This document shows, in pieces, positions 28,718 through 39,126 of a stretch of 64,000 nucleotides of DNA (position 1 is its first letter; every line of letters starts with the position of its first letter). The DNA is from Arthrobacter globiformis. GTDB lineage: Bacteria; Actinomycetota; Actinomycetes; Actinomycetales; Micrococcaceae. The notes beneath the pieces are model-generated. The model saw only the letters and a program-made list of their open reading frames with translations, did no database searches and had not been told where the DNA came from. The DNA is taken from assembly GCF_030815865.1 (NCBI RefSeq), contig NZ_JAUSXI010000001.1:2790001-2854000 (forward strand), in the 5' to 3' direction. The position numbers and the translations under genes were made by a program.

Positions 28718-29629
28718 ATGTCCACAATCGCCAGTCCCAACGGGGAGCTGATCGTTCTCGAGGCGGGGGAATACCAGGCAAGTGCGGCCACTGTAGGGGC
28801 GGGGCTGCATAGCCTCACTTTCCAAGGTCAGGACCTCGTCCTGCCCTTCCCTCCGGACGGGCTGCCGCCGGCATACGCGGGAAAGGTCCTCATGCCCTGG
28901 CCGAACCGGGTGCACAGCGGCGCATATGGATTTGCCGGGCAGCGATACGAGCTGCCCGTAAATGAGGCGGCCACTGGCAGTGCCCTGCACGGACTCGTGC
29001 TGTGGAGTGAATGGCTGGTGGGCCAGCAGTCACCTGAGGAGGTAACCCTCACACACCGGCTTAACGGTGAGCCCGGGTACCCGTTCCAGCTCGAGCTCTC
29101 GACCAACTACAGACTGGAGGCGGATTCCGGACTCATGGTAGAGCTTAGAGCCGAGAACCGTGGCCAGTCGCGCGCACCCTATGGCTGCGGCTCCCACCCC
29201 TATATGACCGCCGGGGGAGAGGACATCTCCAACTGTGAGCTCAGCTTCACAGCCGGCAAGGTGCTCATGACCGACGAAAGGCTCCAGCCCACTGATCTGC
29301 TTGACTCCAAAGGAACCGAGTTCGACTTCTCTGTGGCCAGAACACTGGATTCGCAGCGGCTGGACCACGCCTTCACCGCGCTTCCCAAGGGAAAGTGGGA
29401 CGTCACGCTCCGCAACCCCGCGCTGAGGCTTTCCGCAGTCCTCCAATCCACCGGCACCGATGCTCCCTGGGTGCAGCTGTATTCCGGAGAACTGCGCGAC
29501 CGCAAAGGATTGGCTGTCGAACCTATGAGCTGCCCGCCTGATGCTTTCAATTCAGGCCAGGACCTCATTGTTCTGGAGCCCGGCCAGGCGCACGTCCTGC
29601 GCTACCGCATCCAGGCGCTGGAAGGCTAA
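28718..29629 (+). CDS. Aldose 1-epimerase family protein
   Basis: A 303-residue galactose mutarotase-like beta-sandwich enzyme. Seen: GKVLMPWPNRVHSGAYGFAG, GSALHGLVLWSEW with the substrate His, YGCGSHPYMTAGG with the catalytic-type His, and LAVEPMSCPPDAFN with the conserved Glu. These enzymes interconvert anomers of sugars. ATG 28718 has GAAAGGA upstream. It follows the LacI gene on the same strand by 234 bases and probably serves the neighbouring sugar pathways. Confidence 0.87.
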   Translation: MSTIASPNGELIVLEAGEYQASAATVGAGLHSLTFQGQDLVLPFPPDGLPPAYAGKVLMPWPNRVHSGAYGFAGQRYELPVNEAATGSALHGLVLWSEWLVGQQSPEEVTLTHRLNGEPGYPFQLELSTNYRLEADSGLMVELRAENRGQSRAPYGCGSHPYMTAGGEDISNCELSFTAGKVLMTDERLQPTDLLDSKGTEFDFSVARTLDSQRLDHAFTALPKGKWDVTLRNPALRLSAVLQSTGTDAPWVQLYSGELRDRKGLAVEPMSCPPDAFNSGQDLIVLEPGQAHVLRYRIQALEG

Positions 29630-30032
29630 CCGATACGCGGCGTGGACGGGACTCCCAGTCCCACAACCGTGCGCTGTCCATGCTGAGCCGTCGTCCAGAC
29701 CCTCAAGGACGTCAGCGCGTTCCCGCGGTGTCCTCGAGGTCAGTGAGCGAATCGTGGGATCCCAGCGCCCTTACACGGTCGGCGCACCTGATTGGGTCCT
29801 GCCGCTCCTGTGTGCTGGCCGAACGGCTGGGTCGGGGAGCCGCAGTAGGTGTAGTTTGCTGGGCCGTTTACGTTCTGTCACGAGCTGATTCCCCGAGTTG
29901 GCGTGCTCTTGTTCGATGTTCGCCCAAACGCAGTTTGGTGCACCGCCTAACATAACGGCCCGACGCGGCGGTATGTCCCAGAAGAGTCGCAGCCGTGCGC
30001 CGAGGCGCGACCTCCCGGTGGCCGCCAGGTGC
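29630..30032. other. Intergenic stretch upstream of xylA promoter
   Basis: No gene recognised. The promoter and operator of xylA begin at 30033. Confidence 0.55.
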
Positions 30033-30080
30033 TTGACTTCACAAAAAAGACCGAATATGTTTGCTCTCGAAACATATTCG
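30033..30080 (+). promoter_or_regulatory. xylA promoter with XylR-type operator
   Basis: -35 TTGACT (30033-30038) and -10 TATGTT (30056-30061) with a 17-base spacer. An inverted repeat, CGAATATGTTT (30052-30062) and AAACATATTCG (30070-30080), with exact 11-base arms and a 7-base spacer, covers the -10 box. This is a repressor-site layout; the ROK regulator at 39127-40344 is the best candidate to bind it. Confidence 0.8.
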
Positions 30081-30140
30081 TTTTGGGAACATTTTTGACT
30101 TCCCTAACGCTCAAATAACCTCTAGCCTCGGAGCATTTCA

Positions 30141-31331
30141 ATGGCGATTCAGCCCACGCGTGATGACAAGTTTTCCTTCGGTCTCTGGACGGTTGGCTGG
30201 GAGGCGCAGGACCAGTTCGGTTCGGCGACCCGCCCGCCGCTGGACACGGTGGAGGCCGTCAACCGGCTCAGTGACCTGGGTGCGTACGGCATCACTTTCC
30301 ACGACAACGACCTGTTCCCGTTCGGCTGCTCTGCGGCTGAACGGCAGCGGGAGATCGATCGGCTGACCGGTGCGCTGAAGGCCACCGGTATGGTGGTGCC
30401 GATGGTGACCACCAACCTGTTCAGCCACCCGGTCTTCAAGGACGGCGGCTTCACCAGCAACGACCGCGGTGTGCGCCGCTTTGCCCTGCGCAAGGTCCTG
30501 GAGAACATCGACCTCGCCGCGGAGCTGGGTGCCGAGACGTTTGTGATGTGGGGCGGCCGCGAAGGCAGCGAGTACGACGCCGCCAAGGACATCCGCGGTG
30601 CCCTCGAGCGCTACCGCGAGGCGGTGAACCTGCTGGGCGACTACGTGACGGACAAGGGCTACAACATCCGCTTCGCGATCGAGCCCAAGCCCAACGAACC
30701 GCGCGGGGACATCCTGCTGCCCACGCTGGGCCACGCCATGGCGTTCATCGAGACCCTTGAGCGGCCGGAGCTTGTCGGCATCAACCCGGAGACCGGCCAC
30801 GAGCAGATGGCCGGGCTGAACTTCACCCACGGCATCGCCCAGGCGCTGTACCAGGGCAAGCTCTTCCACATCGACCTCAACGGCCAGCGCAGCATCAAGT
30901 TCGACCAGGACCTGGTGTTCGGCCACGGTGACCTGCAGAACGCCTTCTCCCTGGTTGACCTGCTGGAGAACGGCGGTCCGCAGGGCGGGCCGGCCTACGA
31001 CGGCCCGCGCCACTTCGACTACAAGCCCAGCCGGACCGAGGACATCAAGGGTGTCTGGGATTCCGCGGCGGCCAACATGCAGACCTACCTGCTGCTCAAG
31101 GAGCGTGCCCAGGCCTTCCGTGCAGATCCCGAGGTGCAGGCTGCCCTGGAAGCATCGCGGGTTTCCGAGATCAACGTCCCCACGCTGAACCCGGGCGAAG
31201 GCTACGAGCAGCTGCTCGCGGACAGGTCCGCGTACGAGGAGTTCGACGCCGACGCCTACTTCGGCGGCAAGGGCTTCGGTTTCGTGAAGCTCCAGCAGCT
31301 GTTCATCGAGCACCTGCTCGGCGCGCGCTGA
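30141..31331 (+). CDS. xylA: Xylose isomerase
   Basis: A 396-residue class I (actinobacterial) xylose isomerase converting D-xylose to D-xylulose. Catalytic H54 and D57 are in [12 protein letters not shown], exactly where the Streptomyces/Actinoplanes enzymes have them. Metal ligands are recognisable in [28 protein letters not shown] and [20 protein letters not shown]. The length is typical. It is first in an operon with xylB and a dehydrogenase, behind a readable promoter and a palindromic operator. Confidence 0.96.
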   Translation: MAIQPTRDDKFSFGLWTVGWEAQDQFGSATRPPLDTVEAVNRLSDLGAYGITFHDNDLFPFGCSAAERQREIDRLTGALKATGMVVPMVTTNLFSHPVFKDGGFTSNDRGVRRFALRKVLENIDLAAELGAETFVMWGGREGSEYDAAKDIRGALERYREAVNLLGDYVTDKGYNIRFAIEPKPNEPRGDILLPTLGHAMAFIETLERPELVGINPETGHEQMAGLNFTHGIAQALYQGKLFHIDLNGQRSIKFDQDLVFGHGDLQNAFSLVDLLENGGPQGGPAYDGPRHFDYKPSRTEDIKGVWDSAAANMQTYLLLKERAQAFRADPEVQAALEASRVSEINVPTLNPGEGYEQLLADRSAYEEFDADAYFGGKGFGFVKLQQLFIEHLLGAR

Positions 31332-31348
31332 TACTGAGGGCTGCTGCT

Positions 31349-32872
31349 ATGTCACTCGTTGCCGGGGTCGATTCCTCGACCCAAAGCTGCAAGGTGGTGG
31401 TGCTGGACGCGGACACCGGTGCCCTGGTCCGGGAGGGCCGTGCCGGCCATCCGGACGGCACCGAGGTCCATCCGGACCACTGGTGGCGGGCGCTTTCCGA
31501 AGCGTTCGACGACGCCGGCGGGCTCTCCGGGGTCGGCGCGCTTTCCGTGGGGGGCCAGCAGCACGGCATGGTGCTGCTGGACCGGGACGGCAACGTGCTG
31601 CGGCCTGCCCTGCTCTGGAACGACACCCGCTCGGCAGAGTCGGCCGCAGCCCTGACCGAAGAAGTGGGCGCGGAGGACTATGCCAAGCGGACCGGCCTGG
31701 TACCGGTGGCCTCCTTCACGGTCACCAAGGTCCGCTGGGTCCGCGACCATGAGCCCGAGATCGCGGCCCGGGTGGCCGCCGTCGCCCTGCCGCACGACTG
31801 GCTGACCTGGCGGCTGCGGGGCTTCGGCCCGGCAGGATCCAGTCCCTTGGGCCCGGACCTGGGGCAGCTGACCACCGACAGGTCCGACGCCAGCGGCACC
31901 GGCTACTGGAACCCTCAATCGGGCGCCTATGACCTGGAATTGTTCAAGCTGGCCTTTGGACGCCCGGCCCGTGAAGCCGCGGACTCCGCGGGGTCGGACG
32001 GCGCCGTCGTCGTTCTGCCCCGGGTCCTTGACCCCGGTGCTACGGCAGGGCGGGTTCATCCCGCATGCTTCCTCGCCGACGGCAAGGACGCGTCGGAGCC
32101 CGGCCTGGGCGCCGGTCCCGTAAACGGTGGAATCGCCATCGGCGTAGGCGCCGGCGACAACGCCGGAGCTGCGCTGGGCCTGGGCATCAGCCCCGGCGAC
32201 ATTGTGGTGTCCGTGGGGACCAGCGGCACGGTGTTTGCTGTCTCAGCCGACCCCTGCATGGATGTCACCGGTACCGTTGCGGGCTTCGCCGACGCGGGCG
32301 GCGGCTACCTTCCCATTGCCGTGACTTTGAACGCGGCCCGCGTCCTCAGTTCCATCGCCGAAGTACTGGACGTCGATTTCGATGGCCTGGCACGTCTGGC
32401 GCTGGACGCGGAACCCGGCGCCGGGGGAGTGGTGCTTGTGCCCTATTTTGAGGGTGAACGTACGCCCAACCTGCCGGACGCGAAGGCAAGCGTGCACGGG
32501 CTCAGCATCGCGTCGGCGACGCGGAGCAACATCGCCCGGGCAGCTGTCGAAGGCATGCTGTGCGGGCTGTCCGGCGGAATGGATGCGCTGCGTGAACTGG
32601 GAGTGCCGGCCCGGCGCCTGCTGCTGATCGGCGGTGCAGTGCAGAATCGGGCCGTGCAGAAGATCGCCGCGCAGGTCTTCGATCTTCCCGTGGTGATCCC
32701 CAGCCCGGGCGAGTACGTCGCCCGCGGCGCGGCCGTCCAGGCGGCCTGGGCCCTCACCGGCAAGCGCCCGGAATGGCTCGTGGCCGTGGACAGCCCACCG
32801 GAGGCGGACTTCCAGGCGCTCATCAGCCGGAACTACAAGAGCGTGAGTGGCCGCATTGACTCCGGCAACTGA
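31349..32872 (+). CDS. xylB: Xylulokinase
   Basis: A 507-residue FGGY-family carbohydrate kinase phosphorylating D-xylulose. Seen: VAGVDSSTQSCKVVVLDADT (phosphate 1), GGQQHGMVLLD, LLWNDTRS, VALPHDWLTWRL, SVGTSGTVFAV (phosphate 2) and LLLIGGAVQNRAVQKIAAQV (adenosine motif). It starts 18 bases after xylA and its end is overlapped by the next gene, so all three are one transcript. Confidence 0.95.
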   Translation: MSLVAGVDSSTQSCKVVVLDADTGALVREGRAGHPDGTEVHPDHWWRALSEAFDDAGGLSGVGALSVGGQQHGMVLLDRDGNVLRPALLWNDTRSAESAAALTEEVGAEDYAKRTGLVPVASFTVTKVRWVRDHEPEIAARVAAVALPHDWLTWRLRGFGPAGSSPLGPDLGQLTTDRSDASGTGYWNPQSGAYDLELFKLAFGRPAREAADSAGSDGAVVVLPRVLDPGATAGRVHPACFLADGKDASEPGLGAGPVNGGIAIGVGAGDNAGAALGLGISPGDIVVSVGTSGTVFAVSADPCMDVTGTVAGFADAGGGYLPIAVTLNAARVLSSIAEVLDVDFDGLARLALDAEPGAGGVVLVPYFEGERTPNLPDAKASVHGLSIASATRSNIARAAVEGMLCGLSGGMDALRELGVPARRLLLIGGAVQNRAVQKIAAQVFDLPVVIPSPGEYVARGAAVQAAWALTGKRPEWLVAVDSPPEADFQALISRNYKSVSGRIDSGN

Positions 32873-33950
32873 GCCTCTGATTGCCAGAATAGCGCTCCTT
32901 ACTGGAACGCCGTTGCTGGCCACCAGCCACGCGGACCCGCTCCGGGCTTCCGGCGAACCGGTCCGGTGGGGCGTTGTTTCCACGGGCAGGATCGCGTCCA
33001 TGGTGGTCAGCGATCTGGCACTGCTGCCCGACGCCGTCCTGCAAGCGGTCAGCTCCCGGACTCAGGGCGGTGCGGACAACTTTGCCACCAGGCACGGCTT
33101 CTGCCGGGCGTACGGTGACGCCGGCGGGGTCCCTGGCTACATGCGCCTGCTTCAGGATCAGAAGGTAGACGTGGTCTACGTCGCCACGCCGCACGCCAGC
33201 CACTACACAGTGGCCAAGGCCGCGCTCGAGGCGGGCAAGCACGTGCTGTGCGAGAAACCGATGACTATCAACGCGCGGGAAGCGTCGTCGCTGGTCAGTC
33301 TGGCACAGGAGAAAGGCCTGTTCCTGATGGAGGCTGTATGGTCCAGGTTCCTCCCCAGCGTCCAGCGGGCGGCGCAGATCACCGCTTCGGGCGAACTTGG
33401 CGAGATCAGGTGGATGCAGGCGGACCTCGGTTTCCCGGCGCCTTACCATCCCGACGCCCGGCTATGGAAGCGCGAGGACGGCGGTGGCGCACTCATGGAC
33501 GTCGGCGTGTACCTGTTGACGTGGGCGCTTGCTGTGCTGGGCCGGCCCCATTCCCTCACGGCCACCTCTCACCGAAACAGGGACGGCGTCGACGCCGAGA
33601 CCGCCATGACGCTCCTGTACCCCTCGGGGGCCCAGGCGCAACTGATGACGTCCCTGACGACGGTCTCCACACAAACAGCCACAGTGTCAGGCACCAAAGG
33701 AATGTTGCGGTGCAACGCGCCCTTGTTCAATCCGACGGAACTGACCATCACCACGGGTTCGGGAGAGTCCCGCGTGGAGAAGTTCACCCCCGCCGGCCGC
33801 GGCTACACCTATCAGCTGCGCGAGGTGCTCCGCTGCGTCCAGCAAGGCCTGACGGAGAGCGCCACCATGCCGCTGGCTGAATCGCTGATCACCATGACTC
33901 TGCTGGACGAGGCTCGCCGCCAAACAGGAATCCGGTACCCCGCCGATTAG
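32847..33950 (+). CDS. Gfo/Idh/MocA dehydrogenase (DHDH-like)
   Basis: A 367-residue NAD(P)-dependent dehydrogenase resembling dihydrodiol/D-xylose dehydrogenases. Rossmann start WGVVSTGRIASMVVSDL, EKP signature in VLCEKPMTINAREAS, FLMEAVWSRFLPS, and the catalytic block GGGALMDVGVYLLTWAL. The GTG at 32847 overlaps xylB by 26 bases; family members often begin close to VRWGVVSTG, so the first 37 residues may be extra. It could oxidise xylose or a related sugar as a side route to isomerisation. A decayed second copy lies at 46438-46790. Confidence 0.86.
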   Translation: MAALTPATEPLIARIALLTGTPLLATSHADPLRASGEPVRWGVVSTGRIASMVVSDLALLPDAVLQAVSSRTQGGADNFATRHGFCRAYGDAGGVPGYMRLLQDQKVDVVYVATPHASHYTVAKAALEAGKHVLCEKPMTINAREASSLVSLAQEKGLFLMEAVWSRFLPSVQRAAQITASGELGEIRWMQADLGFPAPYHPDARLWKREDGGGALMDVGVYLLTWALAVLGRPHSLTATSHRNRDGVDAETAMTLLYPSGAQAQLMTSLTTVSTQTATVSGTKGMLRCNAPLFNPTELTITTGSGESRVEKFTPAGRGYTYQLREVLRCVQQGLTESATMPLAESLITMTLLDEARRQTGIRYPAD

Positions 33951-34210
33951 CCGAGGATACCGGCCAGCACCGTGGGCAACTGGCCGGCTCTCCTTCGCAC
34001 AGTGTTGGCTTCTTCGGCTGATTTCCTGGGCCGAACAGGGCCGAGGTCATGGCGCTGGGGAATCGCGAAGGGCAGGCCGGACATGGGCGGGAAGGGCGGT
34101 CCACGGCCTGGACTTGAAGCTTCAGCAGGAGAACGCCGACGCCACCCACACCGGCGAATCGACGAACACGAACAGCAAGAGCAGAACACCACCCGAAGGA
34201 AACATAGCCG

Positions 34211-35257
<1,047 letters not shown>

Positions 35258-35548
35258 GCCTGCGGTCCTCACGGAGTTTGTGAACACGGTGGAGTGATTC
35301 CAAGGCAGATCCTCGGGTCGGCGAACTGGTGGCCAATGAGGACGTCAGCTGTGCTCACAGCAACTTAAGCACAAGGCGATTGTTGTCTTTGCGACCGCTC
35401 ATGGCATGGCCATCCGAGCGGGTTCCACCTGATTGAAGATTTCCCGAACCGGCGTTCTCTTGCATCGGGTGCGGGGACAAACAGAGGCTGCGGAGGGCGC
35501 TCGGAGCACTGCCCGCAACGTAAAACAATCTAGAAAGTAAGGAACAAA

Positions 35549-36559
35549 ATGGAATTCAGATACCTCGGAAACAGCGGCTTCAAGATTTCGGAAATCACGT
35601 TCGGCAACTGGCTCACGCATGGCTCCCAGGTGGAGAACGACGTCGCCATCCAGTGCGTGCGGGCGGCGCTTGACGCCGGCATCAGCACGTTCGACACGGC
35701 GGACGTCTACGCCAACACCGCCGCGGAAACCGTTCTGGGCGAAGCGCTCAAGGGTGAACGCCGGCAGTCCATTGAGATCTTCACGAAGGTGTTCGGTCCC
35801 ACCGGCCCCAAGGGAAAGAACGACCTCGGCCTGTCCCGCAAGCACATCATGGAATCCATCGACGGGTCCCTCAGCCGGCTGCAGACGGACTATGTGGACC
35901 TCTACCAGGCGCACCGCTATGACTACGAAACTCCTCTGGAAGAAACCATGCACGCGTTCGCGGACATCGTCCGGCAGGGAAAGGCCCTGTACATCGGGGT
36001 CAGCGAGTGGACCGCCGAGCAGCTCTGCAACGGCCACGCCCTTGCCAAGGAACTGGGCTTCCAGCTGATCTCCAACCAGCCGCAGTACTCCATGCTGTGG
36101 CGGGTCATCGAGGAGGAAGTGGTTCCGGCGTCGGAGGAACTGGGCGTCTCCCAGATCGTCTGGTCACCCATGGCGCAGGGCGTGTTGAGCGGCAAGTACC
36201 TGCCCGGCCAGCCGCTGCCGGAGGGCAGCCGCGCCACCGATGACAAGGGCGGTGCCAGGATGATCCAGCGCTGGATGCGGGACAACGTGTTGGCCGCGGT
36301 GCAGGAGCTCCGGCCGCTCGCGGAGGATGCCGGGCTGACCATGCCCCAGCTGGCGGTGGCCTGGGTGTTGCAGAACCCGAACGTTGCCTCGGCCATCGTC
36401 GGGGCCTCCCGGCCCGAACAGGTCGCCGACAGCGCCGCCGCCGCCGGTGTGCGCCTTGAACCGGACGTCCTGAAGAAGATTGACGCCGCCGTCGGCTCCC
36501 TCGCCGAACGGGACCCCGAGCAGACGAAAAATTCATCGCCCGCCACTCGGGAAGCGTAA
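35549..36559 (+). CDS. Aldo/keto reductase (K+-channel beta-subunit-like)
   Basis: A 336-residue aldo/keto reductase of the Kv-beta-like branch. Tetrad: Asp and Tyr in TFDTADVYANTAAETVLGEA, Lys in IEIFTKVFGPTG, His in DLYQAHRYDYETP. Also SEWTAEQLCNGHALAKELGF and the cofactor block SAIVGASRPEQV. The upstream AAAGTAAGGAAC gives a ribosome-binding site. It is the second of three aldo/keto reductases in the pentose region. Substrate unknown. Confidence 0.9.
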   Translation: MEFRYLGNSGFKISEITFGNWLTHGSQVENDVAIQCVRAALDAGISTFDTADVYANTAAETVLGEALKGERRQSIEIFTKVFGPTGPKGKNDLGLSRKHIMESIDGSLSRLQTDYVDLYQAHRYDYETPLEETMHAFADIVRQGKALYIGVSEWTAEQLCNGHALAKELGFQLISNQPQYSMLWRVIEEEVVPASEELGVSQIVWSPMAQGVLSGKYLPGQPLPEGSRATDDKGGARMIQRWMRDNVLAAVQELRPLAEDAGLTMPQLAVAWVLQNPNVASAIVGASRPEQVADSAAAAGVRLEPDVLKKIDAAVGSLAERDPEQTKNSSPATREA

Positions 36560-36979
36560 AACAACGACAGGCCGGGCGGTCCTGAGCGGATGTCTGCCTT
36601 CCGCCACGAGTCTATGACACGGTGGCAGGAGAAGGACCGGCGGCTGTTCCGCTCTCGGGGGTCCACGCGGGAAGCCAGGGAACCTCCGAGAGCAGCGCAG
36701 CCGGTTTGAACTGGACGGGCTGAAGACTAAGCGGCGGGCCTGAGCAGCTCAATGAAGCGGGCATGTTTCAGATCCTCAGGTTGGATCGGGCCGGAGCCGG
36801 GGCGGGGCGACCTTTGCCACGGGGCACGAAAGATATCAGTGATGCTTTTGACGGTGCCGCTTTCCGAGAAAGCGCGTCACTGACGGCGCCCCCAACCGCC
36901 CACCCCGTCCATATGCCGGACGGGCAGCAAGCCTGCCCCGCCAGCGGCTCACACACCAAGAGAATTGGATTGGTTCCCC
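36560..36979 (+). other. Intergenic stretch with a short ORF
   Basis: No established gene. ATG at 36614 opens 31 codons (stop 36707-36709) reading TRWQEKDRRLFRS, which resembles REKDRHLFR-like text in the short ORF after the MFS gene (38252-38386). Whether it is translated is unknown. Confidence 0.35.
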
Positions 36980-38251
36980 GTGTCCACGCACACCCCTGAC
37001 ACTCCCGTAGCCACGATGTTTCCGTGGATAGGCCTGCTGTCGCTCGCATCTGCGATCTTCGTCTCGGTCACCAGCGAGTTCCTGCCGACCGGGCTCCTCC
37101 CCGCCATGGCACACGACATGGGCGTAGGACTCTCCACTGCAGGATCACTTGTAACCATCTTCGCCGGCACGGTAGTTATCGCCACCACCCCACTCGCGGT
37201 GCTTACGAAGCGTTACCCGCGCAAGGCCCTAATCGTCGTGGTATTAATCGTCATTGCGCTGGCAAACGTCCTCGCTGCCTTCGCCCCGAGCTACGGGATA
37301 CTCGTCTGCGCCCGCGTTCTCGGCGGCCTGGCGCACGGCCTGTTCTGGGCGGTTGTCGCCGCCTACTCCGCCCATCTCGTGCCAAAACACCAACTAGGCC
37401 GCGCCGTTGCAATTACCGCGGCCGGAGGATCAGCGGCCTTCGTGCTCGGCGTACCCGCGGGCACAACTCTCGGGCACGCGCTCGGGTGGCGGGCTGCGTT
37501 CGCAGTTCTCGGGGGCATCGTGCTTATCATCGCGGTCGTTGTTGTCAGATTCCTCCCGCCGGTGAACCACCAGGTAACGCTCCAGACGGGGGAGTCGCCC
37601 CTGCCGCTCCACAAAGACCCTAGCCTTCGCGGGGTTATCGTTGTGTGCGGCGTCATCGTCATCATCATCGCAGGGCAGAACACCTTCTACACGTATATCG
37701 CTCCGTGGCTCATCCAAGTAGCTCATTTCCCCCCGCCGTCGGTCGCCTTCCTACTCTTCCTGTTCGGCGGCTCCGGAGCTATCGGCCTCGTGCTCGCAGG
37801 TTTTGCCGCCGACCGATTCCCGAAGCGTGGTTTCGCTCTGGCTGTGCTCGCGGTGATGGCGTCCGTTCTCGTGCTCGCACTGGTTTCGGCAAACCCCGTC
37901 CTCGTCGTCGGGGTATTTGTCCTTTGGGGGGTCGCGTTCGGCGGCCTCCCGGCGATGCTGCAGACGCGCATGCTCCACACCGCGTCATTCCGAATGCGAA
38001 ACCTTGCAGCAGCGATACAGACGACGGCCTTCAACGTGGGGATTGGCGGTGGGGCGCTCCTGGGTGGGGTCCTGCTGGACGGCGTCGGCATCCGGTCACT
38101 TCCAATCGTCGAGGTCATGCTCCTCACCACCGGACTCGCCGTGCGCCTGGGAGCGGATGCCGGACGTTCCGGTCGCTTGAAATTCCTTTCGCCAGCCAAC
38201 CAGGGAAACAAGTCCGTTCCGGCTGCAGCGTCGCGACGAGCAAAGGAATGA
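36980..38251 (+). CDS. DHA1-type MFS exporter
   Basis: A 423-residue 12-helix transporter of the arabinose-efflux/DHA1 type. Seen: ASAIFVSVTSEFLPTGLLPA (helix 1 with E-x2-P-x-GLL-P), ARVLGGLAHGLFWAVVAAYS (helix 4) and GVPAGTTLGHALGWRAAFAV (motif C-like, GP/A-x3-G). GTG 36980 is chosen as start; a TTG at 36965 is possible. The family exports sugars or drugs. Its position in the pentose cluster suggests sugar efflux but proves nothing. Confidence 0.88.
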   Translation: MSTHTPDTPVATMFPWIGLLSLASAIFVSVTSEFLPTGLLPAMAHDMGVGLSTAGSLVTIFAGTVVIATTPLAVLTKRYPRKALIVVVLIVIALANVLAAFAPSYGILVCARVLGGLAHGLFWAVVAAYSAHLVPKHQLGRAVAITAAGGSAAFVLGVPAGTTLGHALGWRAAFAVLGGIVLIIAVVVVRFLPPVNHQVTLQTGESPLPLHKDPSLRGVIVVCGVIVIIIAGQNTFYTYIAPWLIQVAHFPPPSVAFLLFLFGGSGAIGLVLAGFAADRFPKRGFALAVLAVMASVLVLALVSANPVLVVGVFVLWGVAFGGLPAMLQTRMLHTASFRMRNLAAAIQTTAFNVGIGGGALLGGVLLDGVGIRSLPIVEVMLLTTGLAVRLGADAGRSGRLKFLSPANQGNKSVPAAASRRAKE

Positions 38252-38386
38252 ATGGCCCGGCTACGTGAGCGTGACAGGCACCTGTTCCGGGCACCGAGCG
38301 GTCAGCAACACTTCGCAGCGGTGGTCAGGGCCGCTCTCACGGCACTGGGTCAGGTTCTGAGTCGAGCCAGCGGTGACGCCGTGTAA
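38252..38386 (+). CDS. Possible 44-residue peptide after MFS gene
   Basis: ATG directly follows the MFS stop codon, with AAAGGA just upstream, and opens 44 codons beginning ARLRERDRHLFRAPSGQ and containing ALTALGQVLSRA. The position suggests translational coupling. Resembles the short frame at 36614-36709. No family recognised. Confidence 0.3.
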   Translation: MARLRERDRHLFRAPSGQQHFAAVVRAALTALGQVLSRASGDAV

Positions 38387-38452
38387 GGCAGAGCCGGTCC
38401 CTGGATTTCCGCCTGAGGACGTAAAGGTCACGTGAACGCATTCCCGGTTGAT

Positions 38453-38647
38453 TCAAGGGATCGACCAGATCTCATAGCCCTCGGTATTGCTGATCAGCTT
38501 CCTGCCGTCGTTCCCGTCAAAGCGCAGCCAAATGATCGAGTCGTCGGCTGTAGCGTCTTCCACCTCGGCCGTGCGAACGTAGCGGCCGTCGAGTCGCAGC
38601 TCGACGGTACGCCCCACCAGCATGCGCCAGTCGTTTACCTCGGGCAT
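38453..38647 (-). CDS. Small conserved-type hypothetical protein
   Basis: A 64-residue protein: VGRTVELRLDGRYVRTAEVE then DDSIIWLRFDGNDGRKLIS. It looks like a small all-beta (SH3-like) fold. AGGAAG lies about 6 bases before the ATG and codon use fits the genome, so it is probably real. Cytoplasmic, no signal peptide. Function unknown. Confidence 0.65.
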   Translation of the reverse strand: MPEVNDWRMLVGRTVELRLDGRYVRTAEVEDATADDSIIWLRFDGNDGRKLISNTEGYEIWSIP

Positions 38648-39126
38648 CAGTTCTTCCTTTTGTCCGGCTCGCGGTCTACCTGCTCAACTTTCCAGCAGCA
38701 CTGGCCGTGACCTCGGCCAACGACGAATTGCCGTCTGGGTCGGGTGGGATCGCACTCTTGTCAGTGAAGCATTTATCATCCATGTGATTTGGAAATGGCC
38801 CTGGCCGGTGTGGTCGGCGGTTGAGCGTGCAGGGCCGGGCTTGGGCCGCGCGATCAGGACTCCGGGACGGTTAAAGTCTCCTCGTGACTCTCCTGCCGCA
38901 ACGCGGGAGCCGACGGCGGTCCAGCACAGAGCGGCTGAGCGGAGGTGCGGAGTGGGAGGGCACGGTTGACGATCGCCTGCCCAGGCTCGGTACGACGCCA
39001 TTGCAATGGTGCGGCCGGTGGTTCTGGTTCTTGGGCCGCACCTACGCTTACACCGCCGGAGCTCTTGCTGTCGTGTGCGAGGCAGTTGGACCGGCAGTCG
39101 GTTGCGCGGGATCACGCATGGAAGCC
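38648..39126. other. Intergenic stretch
   Basis: No gene recognised. The frames on both strands lack domains and ribosome-binding sites. Confidence 0.5.

Noticed and set aside
30138-31313. Long minus-strand open frame antisense to xylA
   Set aside because: It is the mirror of a highly conserved gene with strong codon bias; the xylose isomerase motifs are on the plus strand.
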